Below are positions 14,892 through 23,257 of a stretch of DNA of 50,103 nt, in pieces. Position 1 is the stretch's first letter. Each line of letters opens with the position of its first letter. The stretch spans positions 1 through 50,103 of the forward strand of contig CAUBKG010000004.1 in the NCBI GenBank assembly GCA_958436475.1, written 5' to 3'. Source of the stretch: an uncultured Clostridia bacterium. Its GTDB lineage: Bacteria > Bacillota > Clostridia > Oscillospirales > Acutalibacteraceae. The notes beneath the pieces are model-generated. The model saw only the letters and a program-made list of their open reading frames with translations. It had not been told where the DNA came from and did no database searches. The translations under genes and the position numbers were made by a program.

Positions 14892-15838
14892 TCGCCGTTC
14901 AGTCCGATCCTTAAATTTTCGAGGTTTTGCCGCATAAGGTCCAAATAGGTGACGCCCGCCTCCCGGTCTTCCTTCGAAACGTTGTGCACCGTATGCAGAA
15001 GGAGGGGCCTTGCCCCCGTTTGCTCCGCGATGCTGTTTGCGACCTTGGGGTCGGTGAATTCCTCGTAATATACTGCGGGGAGGCTTTGCTCCTCGATGGT
15101 GGAAATGACCTTCGCCACCGCTGAAACGCTCGGCTCCGATTCCGCCGAGCAGGAATCGAACGCGCTCACATGGGAGAGGCCGTAACGATTGCAGAAATAG
15201 GTGAAGGCAAAGCGCCCGCCGAACGCGAGCGTTTTGTATTCAGCGCCGTCTGCCGCCGCGCGGAAGTCTTTATCGAGCTGAGCAAGATCTGCTTTGAGGC
15301 CCGCTGCATTCTCTTCAAAATAGGCCGCGTCCGCAGGGGAAGCTTCCTTCAGCCCCGCGAGGATATCGTCTGCAATGATCTGCGCGTTGACCGGGTCCAG
15401 CCAGATGTGCGGGTCGACCGTATGGGTCTCCTCCCCGTGCTCTTCCCCTTCGTGGCCGCGATGCTCCGCGGCGGCCGCTTCGATGCCTGCGGAAACGTCC
15501 GCCACGCGGGGCGCATCCGAACCGAGGCTCTTGAGAATCTTATCCGCCCACGGCTCCATGACCGCGCCGGTATATAAAAACAGGTCCGCCTTGGAAATGC
15601 CCACGATGTCCGACGGGGTGGGCTCGTAGGTATGGCTCTCCGTGCCGGGCGGGAGCAGGAGGGTTACCTCCGCCTTCTCCCCCGCAATGTGGCGGGCAAA
15701 ATCGTACTGCGGAAAGAGGGTGGAAACAATAGACAGCTTCCCGCTGCCTTCCTCCGGTTCCTTTCCGCCGCCCGCGCAGCCCGTGAGGGGCGCCGCCAAA
15801 AGCAGCAGGCCAATGAGAATACAAAAGAGACGTTTCAA
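14888..15838 (-). CDS. znuA: Zinc-binding lipoprotein of an ABC importer
   Basis: The start is a TTG at 15836-15838, nine bases after a GGAGGT ribosome site; no ATG fits. This gives 316 residues with a lipoprotein signal peptide and lipobox LTGC (Cys21). The cluster A-I metal-binding residues are visible as TESHTYEP, the acidic His-rich loop HRGHEGEEHGEETH followed by VDPHIWLDP, and later His and Asp positions. The His-rich loop is typical of zinc-specific ZnuA and absent from most Mn2+ binders. The protein captures Zn2+ outside the membrane for ZnuCB. Confidence 0.92.
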   Translation of the reverse strand: MKRLFCILIGLLLLAAPLTGCAGGGKEPEEGSGKLSIVSTLFPQYDFARHIAGEKAEVTLLLPPGTESHTYEPTPSDIVGISKADLFLYTGAVMEPWADKILKSLGSDAPRVADVSAGIEAAAAEHRGHEGEEHGEETHTVDPHIWLDPVNAQIIADDILAGLKEASPADAAYFEENAAGLKADLAQLDKDFRAAADGAEYKTLAFGGRFAFTYFCNRYGLSHVSAFDSCSAESEPSVSAVAKVISTIEEQSLPAVYYEEFTDPKVANSIAEQTGARPLLLHTVHNVSKEDREAGVTYLDLMRQNLENLRIGLNGE

Positions 15839-15879
15839 AATTAAATACCTCCAAAATCTTCTTATCCGGAACCGGGCGG

Positions 15880-16308
15880 TTAAGCCTTGTCCTTTTCCGC
15901 ACAACACCGGCAGGTGCCGTACAGGATGGTTTTCTGATCGTCCACATGGAAGCCCGCCTCACGGAAGAGGTCGTCTGAAAGGTTTCGCATCAGGGACTGG
16001 TCGATATGAATGACCTCCCCGCAGGAGCTGCAGTATAAATGGATGTGCTCTTCACAGTGCGCGTCCTCCGCCAGCTGGTAGCAGGAGCCGCTCCTCTCGG
16101 GCGTTAAATATTTGCGCAGGCGGCCTTCTTCCTCGAGCTGCTTCAAATAGCGGTAAACAGTGGATTTTGCCACCGGCTCCCCCGCCTGCTCCATCGCTTC
16201 CAGGAGCTCCTCCGCCGAGGTGTGCTCCCCCGCGTGCCGCCGCAGGTATTCATACATCATTCGTTTTTGCCTCGTGTTGCGCACGGCCTTTTGGCAGGGC
16301 TCCCGCAT
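15880..16308 (-). CDS. zur: Fur-family transcriptional regulator, probable Zur
   Basis: The 142-residue protein has a Fur-type winged helix (KSTVYRYLKQLEEEG near 48-62) and a C-terminal dimer domain with structural zinc cysteines C93, C96, C133 and C136 and a His-rich metal site (HCEEHIHLYC). It is the first gene of the zinc-uptake operon, with 41 bases to znuA, which supports a zinc-sensing repressor of its own operon. A 7-1-7 palindrome lies just after the promoter. Fur or PerR specificity cannot be ruled out from sequence alone. Confidence 0.88.
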   Translation of the reverse strand: MREPCQKAVRNTRQKRMMYEYLRRHAGEHTSAEELLEAMEQAGEPVAKSTVYRYLKQLEEEGRLRKYLTPERSGSCYQLAEDAHCEEHIHLYCSSCGEVIHIDQSLMRNLSDDLFREAGFHVDDQKTILYGTCRCCAEKDKA

Positions 16309-16324
16309 GAAGCATCCCCCTTAA

Positions 16325-16339
16325 TGAAACTGAGTTGCA
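16325..16339. promoter_or_regulatory. Candidate Zur box (7-1-7 palindrome)
   Basis: TGAAACT-G-AGTTGCA matches itself on the other strand at six of seven paired positions. It lies between the zur -10 box and the zur start codon, where a repressor would block transcription. Confidence 0.65.
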
Positions 16340-16345
16340 ATAAAG

Positions 16346-16374
16346 AGTATACACGCTTCGGGGCCGGGTGTCAA
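16346..16374 (-). promoter_or_regulatory. zur-znuACB promoter
   Basis: Minus-strand TTGACA (16369-16374), 17 bp and TATACT (16346-16351), an almost consensus sigma-A promoter. Confidence 0.9.
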
Positions 16375-16394
16375 ACATTTTGATTCGCCCTAAT

Positions 16395-16423
16395 TTGACA
16401 AGCTTTTCCTCCAATGATACAAT
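16395..16423 (+). promoter_or_regulatory. Promoter of the cytidylyltransferase gene
   Basis: TTGACA (16395-16400), 17 bp and TACAAT (16418-16423). Its -35 lies 20 bp from the -35 of the divergent zur promoter. Confidence 0.85.
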
Positions 16424-16478
16424 GGCAATACCCTCGGTGTAGAAGGGTAATTTTTACGGACAAAAGGAGCATGGCAGT

Positions 16479-17207
16479 ATGAACTACGCGGCACTCCTCG
16501 CAGGAGGCAAGGGCACCCGGATGGGCGGCGACCTCCCGAAGCAGTTCCGGAAGGTGTGCGGCCGCCCGATCCTCGCCCACACGGCGGACCGTTTCCTTCG
16601 GTGTGAAGCCATTGCGCATGTTATCGTTGCGGTGCCGGAGGACTGGCTCGCCTACACCCGCGCGCTGCTCGCCCGCGAATTCCCCGGGGAAGACCGCCTT
16701 TCGGTGATCGCGGGAGGGGAAGACCGGCAGACCACCCTCAAGCACGCCTGCGCCTTTCTGAAGGACCGTTTTTCCGTGCAGGACGACGACATTCTTCTCA
16801 CGCACGATGCGGTGCGCCCCTTTGTCACCCAGCGGGTGATCGAGGAAAACATCCGGGCGGCGGAGCGGTTCGGCGCAGTGAGCACCGCGGTGCCCTCGGT
16901 GGATACCATCCTCCAAACCGAAAACGGCGAAACGGTTGCGGCCATCCCCGACCGGAGCACGCTCTACTGCACCCAGACCCCGCAGACCTTTCAGGTGGGC
17001 CGCCTGCTTGCCCTTGCGGAGAGCCTCACGGAGGAAGAGGAAAAAAGCCTTACCGATGCCTGCAAAATTTTTGTTCTGAAGGGCGAGCCCGTGCATCTGG
17101 TGCGCGGAGAATTCTTCAATATCAAAATCACCACGCCGTACGATATGGCGATTGCCGAGGCGATCGCCGCGCGGTTCAGCGAGCAGGAGCCGGAGGGCGG
17201 ATTTTAA
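16479..17207 (+). CDS. Sugar-alcohol phosphate cytidylyltransferase, TarI/IspD family
   Basis: The 242-residue protein has the nucleotide-binding motif LLAGGKGTRMGG at the N-terminus, KQF near 22, GGEDRQTTL near 78, HDAVRPF near 109 and NIKITTPYD near 218. These are shared by IspD (CDP-methylerythritol, isoprenoid pathway) and TarI (CDP-ribitol, teichoic acids). The C-terminal text LTDACKIFVLKG...RGEFFNIKITT and the HDAVRPF form look closer to pneumococcal TarI than to classical IspD. No tarJ or isp gene is adjacent. It has its own promoter and an AAGGAG ribosome site. Confidence 0.85.
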   Translation: MNYAALLAGGKGTRMGGDLPKQFRKVCGRPILAHTADRFLRCEAIAHVIVAVPEDWLAYTRALLAREFPGEDRLSVIAGGEDRQTTLKHACAFLKDRFSVQDDDILLTHDAVRPFVTQRVIEENIRAAERFGAVSTAVPSVDTILQTENGETVAAIPDRSTLYCTQTPQTFQVGRLLALAESLTEEEEKSLTDACKIFVLKGEPVHLVRGEFFNIKITTPYDMAIAEAIAARFSEQEPEGGF

Positions 17208-17218
17208 CCGCACAAATC

Positions 17219-17294
17219 AATAAAACGGAGTCCCTTCTAAAGGAAGGGCTCCGTAAAGAAGAAGCGGCCGCTTTGCACATCTGCAAGGCGGCCG
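17219..17294 (-). terminator. Two terminator-like hairpins downstream of the GNAT gene
   Basis: On the minus strand, GCGGCCGC-type arms at 17263-17294 are followed by TTCTTCTTT. A second stem CGGAG..CCCTTC / GAAGGG..CTCCG at 17226-17252 is followed by TTTTATT. Both are oriented for the GNAT gene; for the convergent cytidylyltransferase they offer stems without a T-run. Confidence 0.6.
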
Positions 17295-17362
17295 CCCGTA
17301 TCAGCCTTTCTCTTGAAAAACGCCGGCGGGGAATGTCCCGATAAATTCCCCATTTTCAGCGC

Positions 17363-17890
17363 TTAGGTTATCGAATAAAATTCAGCCTTGGTGATAGAAT
17401 ATACACTTGTTTTTGTGTTTATTTCATCTTCATATTCCTTGCGCAGTGTCATCCCCATTTTTTCCGCCACTCTTCTTGAGGCAATGTTTGTGTATTTCTG
17501 ATACGAATATACTTCATCAAAACCTGCAACATCAAAAGCATACCGCAAGCACGCACTGGCAGCCTGCGTGGCATATCCTTTCTTCCAAAACCTCTTGTCG
17601 ATATGATACCCGATCTCAGGCGCCAGGCTTCCAAGAATCTCCTGCATGGTAATTCCGCAATCTCCAAGGAACTGATTCGTTTCCTTCAGAATCACCGCCC
17701 ATAATCCAAAACCATATTTTCTGTAATTTTCTATATTCCATACGATCCAGTCTCTTGTTTCATCCAGATCAAACGGCTTTGGATAGTATGCCATCGTTTC
17801 TTTATCAGATAATATTCGGTTCAATCCTTGCAGATCATCTAAGGTCAACTTTCTTAAAATAAGTAACTCTGTTTCAATTACCGCGTCCAC
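17363..17890 (-). CDS. GNAT N-acetyltransferase, RimJ/RimL-like
   Basis: The protein (about 175 residues) begins with the ETELLILRKLTLDDL text of the acetyltransferase-3/RimJ-like group, has an acetyl-CoA loop region around RFWKKGYATQAA (the usual RGxG/A region) and the family ending NIASRRVAEKMGM. Such enzymes move an acetyl group from acetyl-CoA to an amine, often a protein N-terminus or a small molecule. The start is probably GTG at 17890, nine bases after AGGAG; an in-frame GTG at 17896 is only three bases away. Base composition is clearly more AT-rich than the neighbours, suggesting recent transfer. The substrate is unknown. Confidence 0.8.
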   Translation of the reverse strand: MDAVIETELLILRKLTLDDLQGLNRILSDKETMAYYPKPFDLDETRDWIVWNIENYRKYGFGLWAVILKETNQFLGDCGITMQEILGSLAPEIGYHIDKRFWKKGYATQAASACLRYAFDVAGFDEVYSYQKYTNIASRRVAEKMGMTLRKEYEDEINTKTSVYSITKAEFYSIT

Positions 17891-18004
17891 GATCACATAC
17901 TCCTAAAATCAGATTTATTTTCGCATTTATTATGCAGCAATCCCCACGGAAAAGCCATTCGTCTTCTGTGGGGATTTTCCTTCATACCCGGCAGAGGGTT
18001 CTTT

Positions 18005-19915
18005 TTATTCGACTGCTTCTTCCGCCTGCTCGAGCGCTTCGCCGAGGAGGGTCCATTCCTCCACGAGCGCTTCGAGGCGGCCGTTCGCTTCCTCCAGCTC
18101 GCCCGTATACTGCATCAGCCGCTCGTAATCGGAAGCCGCTTCTCCTTGGAGGAGGGCGTTCAGCTCTTCGGCCCGCTGTTCCGTTTCCGCAATTTCCTCT
18201 TCCAGGCGGCGTAAGCGCGTTTTCTGCCTGCGCAGGCGCGAGGCCTCTTCCTTCCTCTTTTGGTATTCGTTTGCGGCCGGCTTCTTCGGTTCGGCGGGCG
18301 CGGCCTTTTTGGCCTGCACCGCGCCAGAGGCAAGAAAGCGGTCGTAGTCCCCGTCGAATTCCACGAGGCCGCCGTCCGTCATATAATAAATCCGGTCGGA
18401 GAGCTTATTGATGAAATAGCGGTCGTGCGAAACCATCAGCAGCGTGCCGCTGTAAAGCTCGAGCGCATCCTCCAGCGCTTCCATGGAATAAATGTCCAGA
18501 TGGTTGGTGGGCTCGTCCAGCAGCAGAAGGTTCGCGCCCGAAAGCAGGAGCTTCAGCAGCGAAATGCGCGCCCGCTCGCCGCCGCTGAGCACCTCGATCT
18601 TTTTGAACACATCTTCTCCCCGGAACAGGAAGGCGGCAAGGCGGCTGCGGACCTCGGTCTGGGTAAGGCGGGGGTACGCATCCCACACCTCGTCCAGAAC
18701 CGTTTTGTGGGAGGATAGGTGGGAAACAGTCTGGTCGTAATAGCCCACGTGCACGTTTGCACCGAGCCGGATCCCGTATCCGCCCGCCACCAGCATTTTC
18801 AGCAGGGTGGTTTTTCCGCAGCCGTTGGGGCCGAGCAGGAACACGCGCTCTCCCCGGCGGATATCCATCGAGGCGTGGTCGAAGAGGACCTTGCTCCCGA
18901 ACGCCTTTCTCAGGTTTTCGGCTTTGAGCACCTCTTCCCCGCTCACCGCCGTGACCGGGAACTGGAACTGCAGGGTTTTCAGCTCCTCCTCCGGTTTTTC
19001 GAGCGCACCCACCATGCGGGCGAGCATCTTTTCCTTGCTCTCCGCCCGCTTGATGCTCTTCTCCCGGTTGAACTGCTTCAGCTTATCGATGGAGCTCTGC
19101 ATCCGGTCGATTTCCGCCACCGCGTTTTTATACCGGTGCAGCTCCTGCGCGCGCAGCTCCTCCTTTTTCACGAGCCAGTTCGAATAATTGCCGCCGAACA
19201 CCGTGAGCTTCCGGTTTTCGAGCTCAAAGGTGCGGGTGGTGACCCGGTCGAGGAAATAACGGTCATGCGAGATGATGACCGCCGCTCCGCTGAAATTGTT
19301 CAAAAATTCCTCCAGCCAGCCGATGGCCTCGATGTCCAGATGATTGGTGGGCTCGTCCAGCAGAAGGAGGTTTACCTCCGAAACCAGCAGGCGTGCGAGG
19401 GCCAGGCGGGAACGCTGCCCGCCGCTCAAAATCCGGATCGGCTTTTCAAAATCCTCCTCCGAAAAGCCGAGGCCGAGCATCGCCGCCCGTGCCCGGCTGC
19501 GATAGGTGAGCCCGCCGCGCTCCTGAAAGCGCTCCGTGCGGGCGGTCTGCTCCTCCACGAGCGCCTCGAGGCGGCTGCCGGAGGCCGAGTCGATCTCCGA
19601 AGCGATCCGCTTCAGCGCCCTTTCTTCCTCCATGAGGGAGGAAAAGACCGTGAGCATTTCTTCGAACGCACTGCGGTCGCTGTCTTCCACGATATACTGC
19701 TCCATATACCCGATCTTCGCCGTGCGCGAAAGGGCGAGCGTTCCGCCATCCGGCTTATACTCGCCCGTAAGGATGCGGAACAGGGTGGATTTACCCGCGC
19801 CGTTTGCTCCCACGAGCCCCACCCGGTCCCGGTCCGAAATATCAAAGCTGACGCCCCCAAAAAGGCGGCGCTCGCCAAAATCCTTTTGCAGCGACGACGC
19901 GCTGACCAGCACCAT
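18005..19915 (-). CDS. ABC-F family ATPase (two ABC domains, no membrane part)
   Basis: The 636-residue protein has two ABC domains in tandem: Walker A GANGAGKST near 36-44 with signature LSGGQRSR, and Walker A GPNGCGKTT near 350 with signature LSGGERAR. An ABC-F linker rich in charged helices (about 240-310) separates them, and a coiled-coil tail covers roughly 550-630. ABC-F proteins act on the ribosome in the cytosol; some are translation factors and some protect from antibiotics. The size and tail fit the YdiF/Uup group rather than short Vga/Lsa-type resistance factors. The ATG at 19915 follows GGGAGGG; upstream in-frame codons lack a ribosome site. Confidence 0.92.
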   Translation of the reverse strand: MVLVSASSLQKDFGERRLFGGVSFDISDRDRVGLVGANGAGKSTLFRILTGEYKPDGGTLALSRTAKIGYMEQYIVEDSDRSAFEEMLTVFSSLMEEERALKRIASEIDSASGSRLEALVEEQTARTERFQERGGLTYRSRARAAMLGLGFSEEDFEKPIRILSGGQRSRLALARLLVSEVNLLLLDEPTNHLDIEAIGWLEEFLNNFSGAAVIISHDRYFLDRVTTRTFELENRKLTVFGGNYSNWLVKKEELRAQELHRYKNAVAEIDRMQSSIDKLKQFNREKSIKRAESKEKMLARMVGALEKPEEELKTLQFQFPVTAVSGEEVLKAENLRKAFGSKVLFDHASMDIRRGERVFLLGPNGCGKTTLLKMLVAGGYGIRLGANVHVGYYDQTVSHLSSHKTVLDEVWDAYPRLTQTEVRSRLAAFLFRGEDVFKKIEVLSGGERARISLLKLLLSGANLLLLDEPTNHLDIYSMEALEDALELYSGTLLMVSHDRYFINKLSDRIYYMTDGGLVEFDGDYDRFLASGAVQAKKAAPAEPKKPAANEYQKRKEEASRLRRQKTRLRRLEEEIAETEQRAEELNALLQGEAASDYERLMQYTGELEEANGRLEALVEEWTLLGEALEQAEEAVE

Positions 19916-19994
19916 ACGGTTCCCTCCCCTCTGATATCCCATTGATTTTAACACAAATTTGATCATTATCCTATGATATTCTCATATTTTTTCG

Positions 19995-20000
19995 TATAAT
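19995..20000 (+). promoter_or_regulatory. Probable -10 element of the ppk promoter
   Basis: A perfect TATAAT lies about 80 bases before the ppk ATG. No good -35 is found at 16-18 bp upstream, so the promoter may be weak or activated. Confidence 0.4.
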
Positions 20001-20081
20001 GAAAAAAGGCCCCCCTTTCGCTGCGGGCAAAAGCCCGCTTTGGGCCATACTATCTGTATATCGCTTGAGGAGGGAGTCTCC

Positions 20082-22115
20082 ATGGGAAAGCATTTAAAGC
20101 CATACATTAACCGGGAGCTGAGCTGGCTCGAATTCAACCAGCGCGTCTTGAACCAGGCGGTGGCAAAGGAAAACCCCGTGCTGGAGCGGGCGAAGTTCCT
20201 CGCCATCACCGCCAGCAATCTCGATGAATTTTTCATGATCCGCGTGGCCTCTCTGAAGGATCAGGTGCTCGCCGGATACGCAAAGCGCGATATTTCCGGC
20301 ATGACCCCGTCCGAACAGCTCACTGCCATTTCCCGCCGGGCGCATCAGATGGCGGAGGACCAGTACCGCATCTATCACGATGAGCTCATCTCCCGCCTCG
20401 CACGCCGCGGGGTGCACATCCTGCCCTATTCGAAGCTGAATGAAGAACAGCTCCGTTTTGTGGACGATTATTACAAAAACGACGTATATCCCATTCTCAC
20501 CCCCATGGCGGTGGACTTTTCCCGCCCTTTCCCGCTCCTGCAGAGCCGGAGCTTAAACCTCGGTGTGATCCTGGAAGGAAAGGAGCATCCCTTCGCCTTT
20601 GCCACCGTGCAGGTACCGAGTCGGCTCCCGCGGCTCATCCGCCTGCCGGGCGAGGAGGGCTCCTACCAGTTCCTGATGCTCGAGGAGCTCATCCGCAGCA
20701 AAATAAGCACCCTTTTTTCCGGGCGCACGGTGCTCAGCTGCAGCTGCTACCGCATCACCCGCAACGCCGACCTTACTTTGGAGGAAGAGGAGGCAAACGA
20801 CCTTCTCTCCGCCATCGAGCAGCAGCTGAAGCTCCGCAAGTGGGGCACGGTGATCCGTCTCGAGCTCGAAGAAAGCTGCTCCCCGGAGCTTTACCGCATC
20901 CTGATGGAGAACCTGGAGCTGGAGGAATCGGAAATCTACCCGGTGCCGGGGCCGCTGCATCTCGGATTCCTGTTTTCCCTCAGCGGCCTGCCGATCGCAC
21001 CCGCCAAATACACGCCCTACACGCCCCGCCTGCCCCGCGCGCTTTCCGGGGAGTATAATATTTTCGATGCGATCCGCGAAAAAGACATTCTCCTGCACCA
21101 TCCGTTCGACAGCTTTCAGCCGGTAATCGATTTCGTTTCCCAGGCGGCGGACGATCCAGATGTGCTCGCCATCAAGCAGACGCTTTACCGCGTGAGCGGC
21201 CATTCCCCCATTGTGGCGGCGCTCTCCCGCGCGGCGGAAAACGGCAAGCAGGTAACCGTTCTGCTGGAGGTGAAGGCGCGGTTCGATGAGGAAAACAACA
21301 TCCAGTGGGCCCGGCGGCTCGAGCAGGCCGGGTGCTATGTGATCTACGGGCTGGTGGGGCTTAAAACGCATTCCAAGATCACGCTCATCGTGCGGCGGGA
21401 GGGCGAAAAGCTCCGCCGCTACCTGCACCTGGGTACGGGCAACTACAACGACGAAACCGCCAACACCTACACCGATTTCGGCCTCTTCACCGCAGATAAA
21501 ACCATGGGCAAGGACGCTACCGAATTTTTCAATATGATTTCCGGCTACTGCGTGCCGCGGGAGATGAAAAAGCTGTGTGCCGCGCCCCTCATGCTGCGCC
21601 GCCGCTTCACCGATCTGATCGACCGGGAAATTTCCTTTGCCAAGGCGGGGAAAAAGGCGCGCATCTTTGCTAAAATGAACAGCCTTGTGGATCCCGGGAT
21701 CATCGACAAGCTCTACGAAGCCTCGGCCGCGGGGGTGGAAATCTCCCTGCTCGTGCGCGGCATCTGCTGCCTGCGCGCAGGGATGGAGGGCTTGAGCGAA
21801 AGGATCACCGTGCGGTCGATCGTGGGGCGGTACCTCGAGCACAGCCGCGTGTATTATTTTGAAAACGGCGGCGAGCCGGAGCTCTTTCTTTCGAGCGCCG
21901 ACTGGATGCCCCGCAACCTCGACACCCGCGTGGAGCTGATGTTCCCCATTGAAGACTGCGATATTTTCGAGCGCATCCTTTCCATTATGGATATTTACTG
22001 GAGGGACAACGTGAAAACCTCCCTCATGCAGCCGGACGGCAGCTATCTGCCGCTTACCACGAAGGGCGCTCACCGTCTGGCAGCCCATAACCGGCTGATG
22101 AATCCGAAAAAATAA
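20082..22115 (+). CDS. ppk: Polyphosphate kinase 1
   Basis: The 677-residue protein has the PPK1 length and blocks: NRELSWLEFNQRVL at the N-terminus, and two phospholipase-D-like C-terminal domains. The autophosphorylated histidine is H449 in HLGTGNYND, and the second active-site histidine is H587 in EHSRVYYF. The enzyme reversibly polymerises the ATP gamma-phosphate into inorganic polyphosphate. The ATG at 20082 follows GAGGAGGGA; codons upstream to 20040 lack a ribosome site. No exopolyphosphatase (ppx) gene is adjacent, and the gene ends at its own terminator. Confidence 0.96.
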   Translation: MGKHLKPYINRELSWLEFNQRVLNQAVAKENPVLERAKFLAITASNLDEFFMIRVASLKDQVLAGYAKRDISGMTPSEQLTAISRRAHQMAEDQYRIYHDELISRLARRGVHILPYSKLNEEQLRFVDDYYKNDVYPILTPMAVDFSRPFPLLQSRSLNLGVILEGKEHPFAFATVQVPSRLPRLIRLPGEEGSYQFLMLEELIRSKISTLFSGRTVLSCSCYRITRNADLTLEEEEANDLLSAIEQQLKLRKWGTVIRLELEESCSPELYRILMENLELEESEIYPVPGPLHLGFLFSLSGLPIAPAKYTPYTPRLPRALSGEYNIFDAIREKDILLHHPFDSFQPVIDFVSQAADDPDVLAIKQTLYRVSGHSPIVAALSRAAENGKQVTVLLEVKARFDEENNIQWARRLEQAGCYVIYGLVGLKTHSKITLIVRREGEKLRRYLHLGTGNYNDETANTYTDFGLFTADKTMGKDATEFFNMISGYCVPREMKKLCAAPLMLRRRFTDLIDREISFAKAGKKARIFAKMNSLVDPGIIDKLYEASAAGVEISLLVRGICCLRAGMEGLSERITVRSIVGRYLEHSRVYYFENGGEPELFLSSADWMPRNLDTRVELMFPIEDCDIFERILSIMDIYWRDNVKTSLMQPDGSYLPLTTKGAHRLAAHNRLMNPKK

Positions 22116-22128
22116 TCTGCCGCTATGA

Positions 22129-22167
22129 GCGCCGGGTACCGAAGCACCCGGACGCCCCGGTTTTTTT
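22129..22167 (+). terminator. ppk terminator
   Basis: CCGGGT pairs with ACCCGG, extended by a GCG/CGC-like base, with competing pairing to CCCCGG, followed by seven T residues. Confidence 0.65.
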
Positions 22168-22559
22168 GCTGCGGCATTTACGCCGCGCACGGATTTTGCG
22201 TCCCTGTGCAGGAGACCTGCCCTTATCATGATTTCTATTGCAAAGCAATAAGCAATAGGGCGGCGCCCGCTTAGCCGATGTGCCGTAACGAAGGAAAGCA
22301 ATGCCAGGTTGAAAGAATCAAAAGCTATAACCCGCTATTGACACGTTCGGTTGAAAAAGCGTCAATAGCGGGTTATTTATGTTCTGTATCGGTTCCGACC
22401 GGGGCCTTTTGGCAGTGGTGCTTTCTATCGCGTAGGGCGTCCAGCGAAACGAAATTACCGGCCTGCGAAAAGCCATGCGGAACGCACAGGGCATACCGGG
22501 CGCCCAATGAGAGCCCTTTGCACATATTGGATTTCATTCTTCATGCCGTATCTCTTTGT
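22168..22559. other. Gene-free interval with a long perfect hairpin
   Basis: No frame with a ribosome site was found in these 390 bases. The interval contains a perfect 16-bp inverted repeat, ATAACCCGCTATTGAC at 22327-22342 with its complement at 22361-22376, separated by 18 bases. Neither side carries a proper T-run. Confidence 0.5.
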
Positions 22560-22940
22560 TTATTGCTTGCCCGGGGCTTTTCGTTTGATTTTCCGGCTCA
22601 CTTCCTCCATTTTCGCCTTGCGGCAGGCTTCGCAGCGGAACTGGGGCGCTTGGTCGTTGGTGCGGTCGTATCCGAGCCACTCGGTGATGCGGTACCCCGT
22701 GCCGACACGGCCGCAGTCCGCGCACGTTACGTCTTCTTCGATCTCCCACACGGGCTTGCGGGAAATCTTTTTGAAGATGTATTTATCCACCCAGAAAAAG
22801 ATCAGGCCGCCGATCAGGTTGGCGATCACCGTAGCCCATAGGGTGTTCATCCCCGAAAGCAGAAGGAGCACCACCGTTAAGATCGGCGTGCTCAGCTGCC
22901 AGCGGATGAGATAAAAAAAATATTTCTTCAGCATATCCAT
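22560..22940 (-). CDS. Small membrane protein with C-terminal zinc ribbon
   Basis: The ATG at 22940 follows GGAAGGGGAAG and gives 126 residues; the longer frame to 23141 has no start signal. The protein has two membrane helices (about 16-36 and 40-60, LSTPILTVVLLLLSGM and TVIANLIGGLIFFWV), then a cytosolic part with two cysteine pairs, CADC near 78-81 and CEAC near 107-110, with a GYRITEWLGYD block between them. The tail is very basic (Lys/Arg). No family name is recognised. The cysteine spacing suggests a single zinc ribbon, and two adjacent helices plus a basic ribbon could anchor the protein near nucleic acid or ribosomes; that is only inference. Confidence 0.75.
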   Translation of the reverse strand: MDMLKKYFFYLIRWQLSTPILTVVLLLLSGMNTLWATVIANLIGGLIFFWVDKYIFKKISRKPVWEIEEDVTCADCGRVGTGYRITEWLGYDRTNDQAPQFRCEACRKAKMEEVSRKIKRKAPGKQ

Positions 22941-23211
22941 CTTCCCCTTCCGGTTCTTTGCATAAAGATTATAAAAGCGAAAGCGCACCGTGTGCTTACA
23001 GAAATGCGGCGAGGCGTTTCCCTCAAAAAAATCCGGGCACAGCTCATGCTGCGCCCGGAAAGGAGAGGCGTTACAAAAAAGATGCCCCTGCGCCGCAGGC
23101 GCAACCCGCAAAAGCATGGCAGCGGCAGGAAACCGTTGCAAGGGCGTTTACAACTGAGCCTGCGAACCGAGCGAAGCCTTTTGCGGAAGAGCTGCAGCAT
23201 GAGTACGCTCT

Positions 23212-23255
23212 GTTTTTTATAAAAAATCGGAGCAAGCGATAGAAAGCTTGCTCCG
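23212..23255 (-). terminator. Terminator of the serine tRNA transcript
   Basis: TCGGAGCAAGC and GCTTGCTCCGA (23226-23236 and 23245-23255) form an 11-bp stem followed on the minus strand by a run of T residues, three bases after the tRNA CCA end. Confidence 0.88.
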
Positions 23256-23257
23256 AC

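Noticed and set aside
17938..17981. Hairpin with ATCCCCAC/GTGGGGAT arms
   Set aside because: Considered as the ABC-F terminator, but its T-run is on the plus strand, opposite to that gene, and no plus-strand gene ends there. Not called as a functional terminator.
18719..19945. 408-codon plus-strand frame opposite the ABC-F gene
   Set aside because: Antisense shadow of the ABC-F gene without motifs or a ribosome site.
20553..22301. 582-codon minus-strand frame opposite ppk
   Set aside because: Antisense shadow of ppk, His- and Arg-rich, no start signal.
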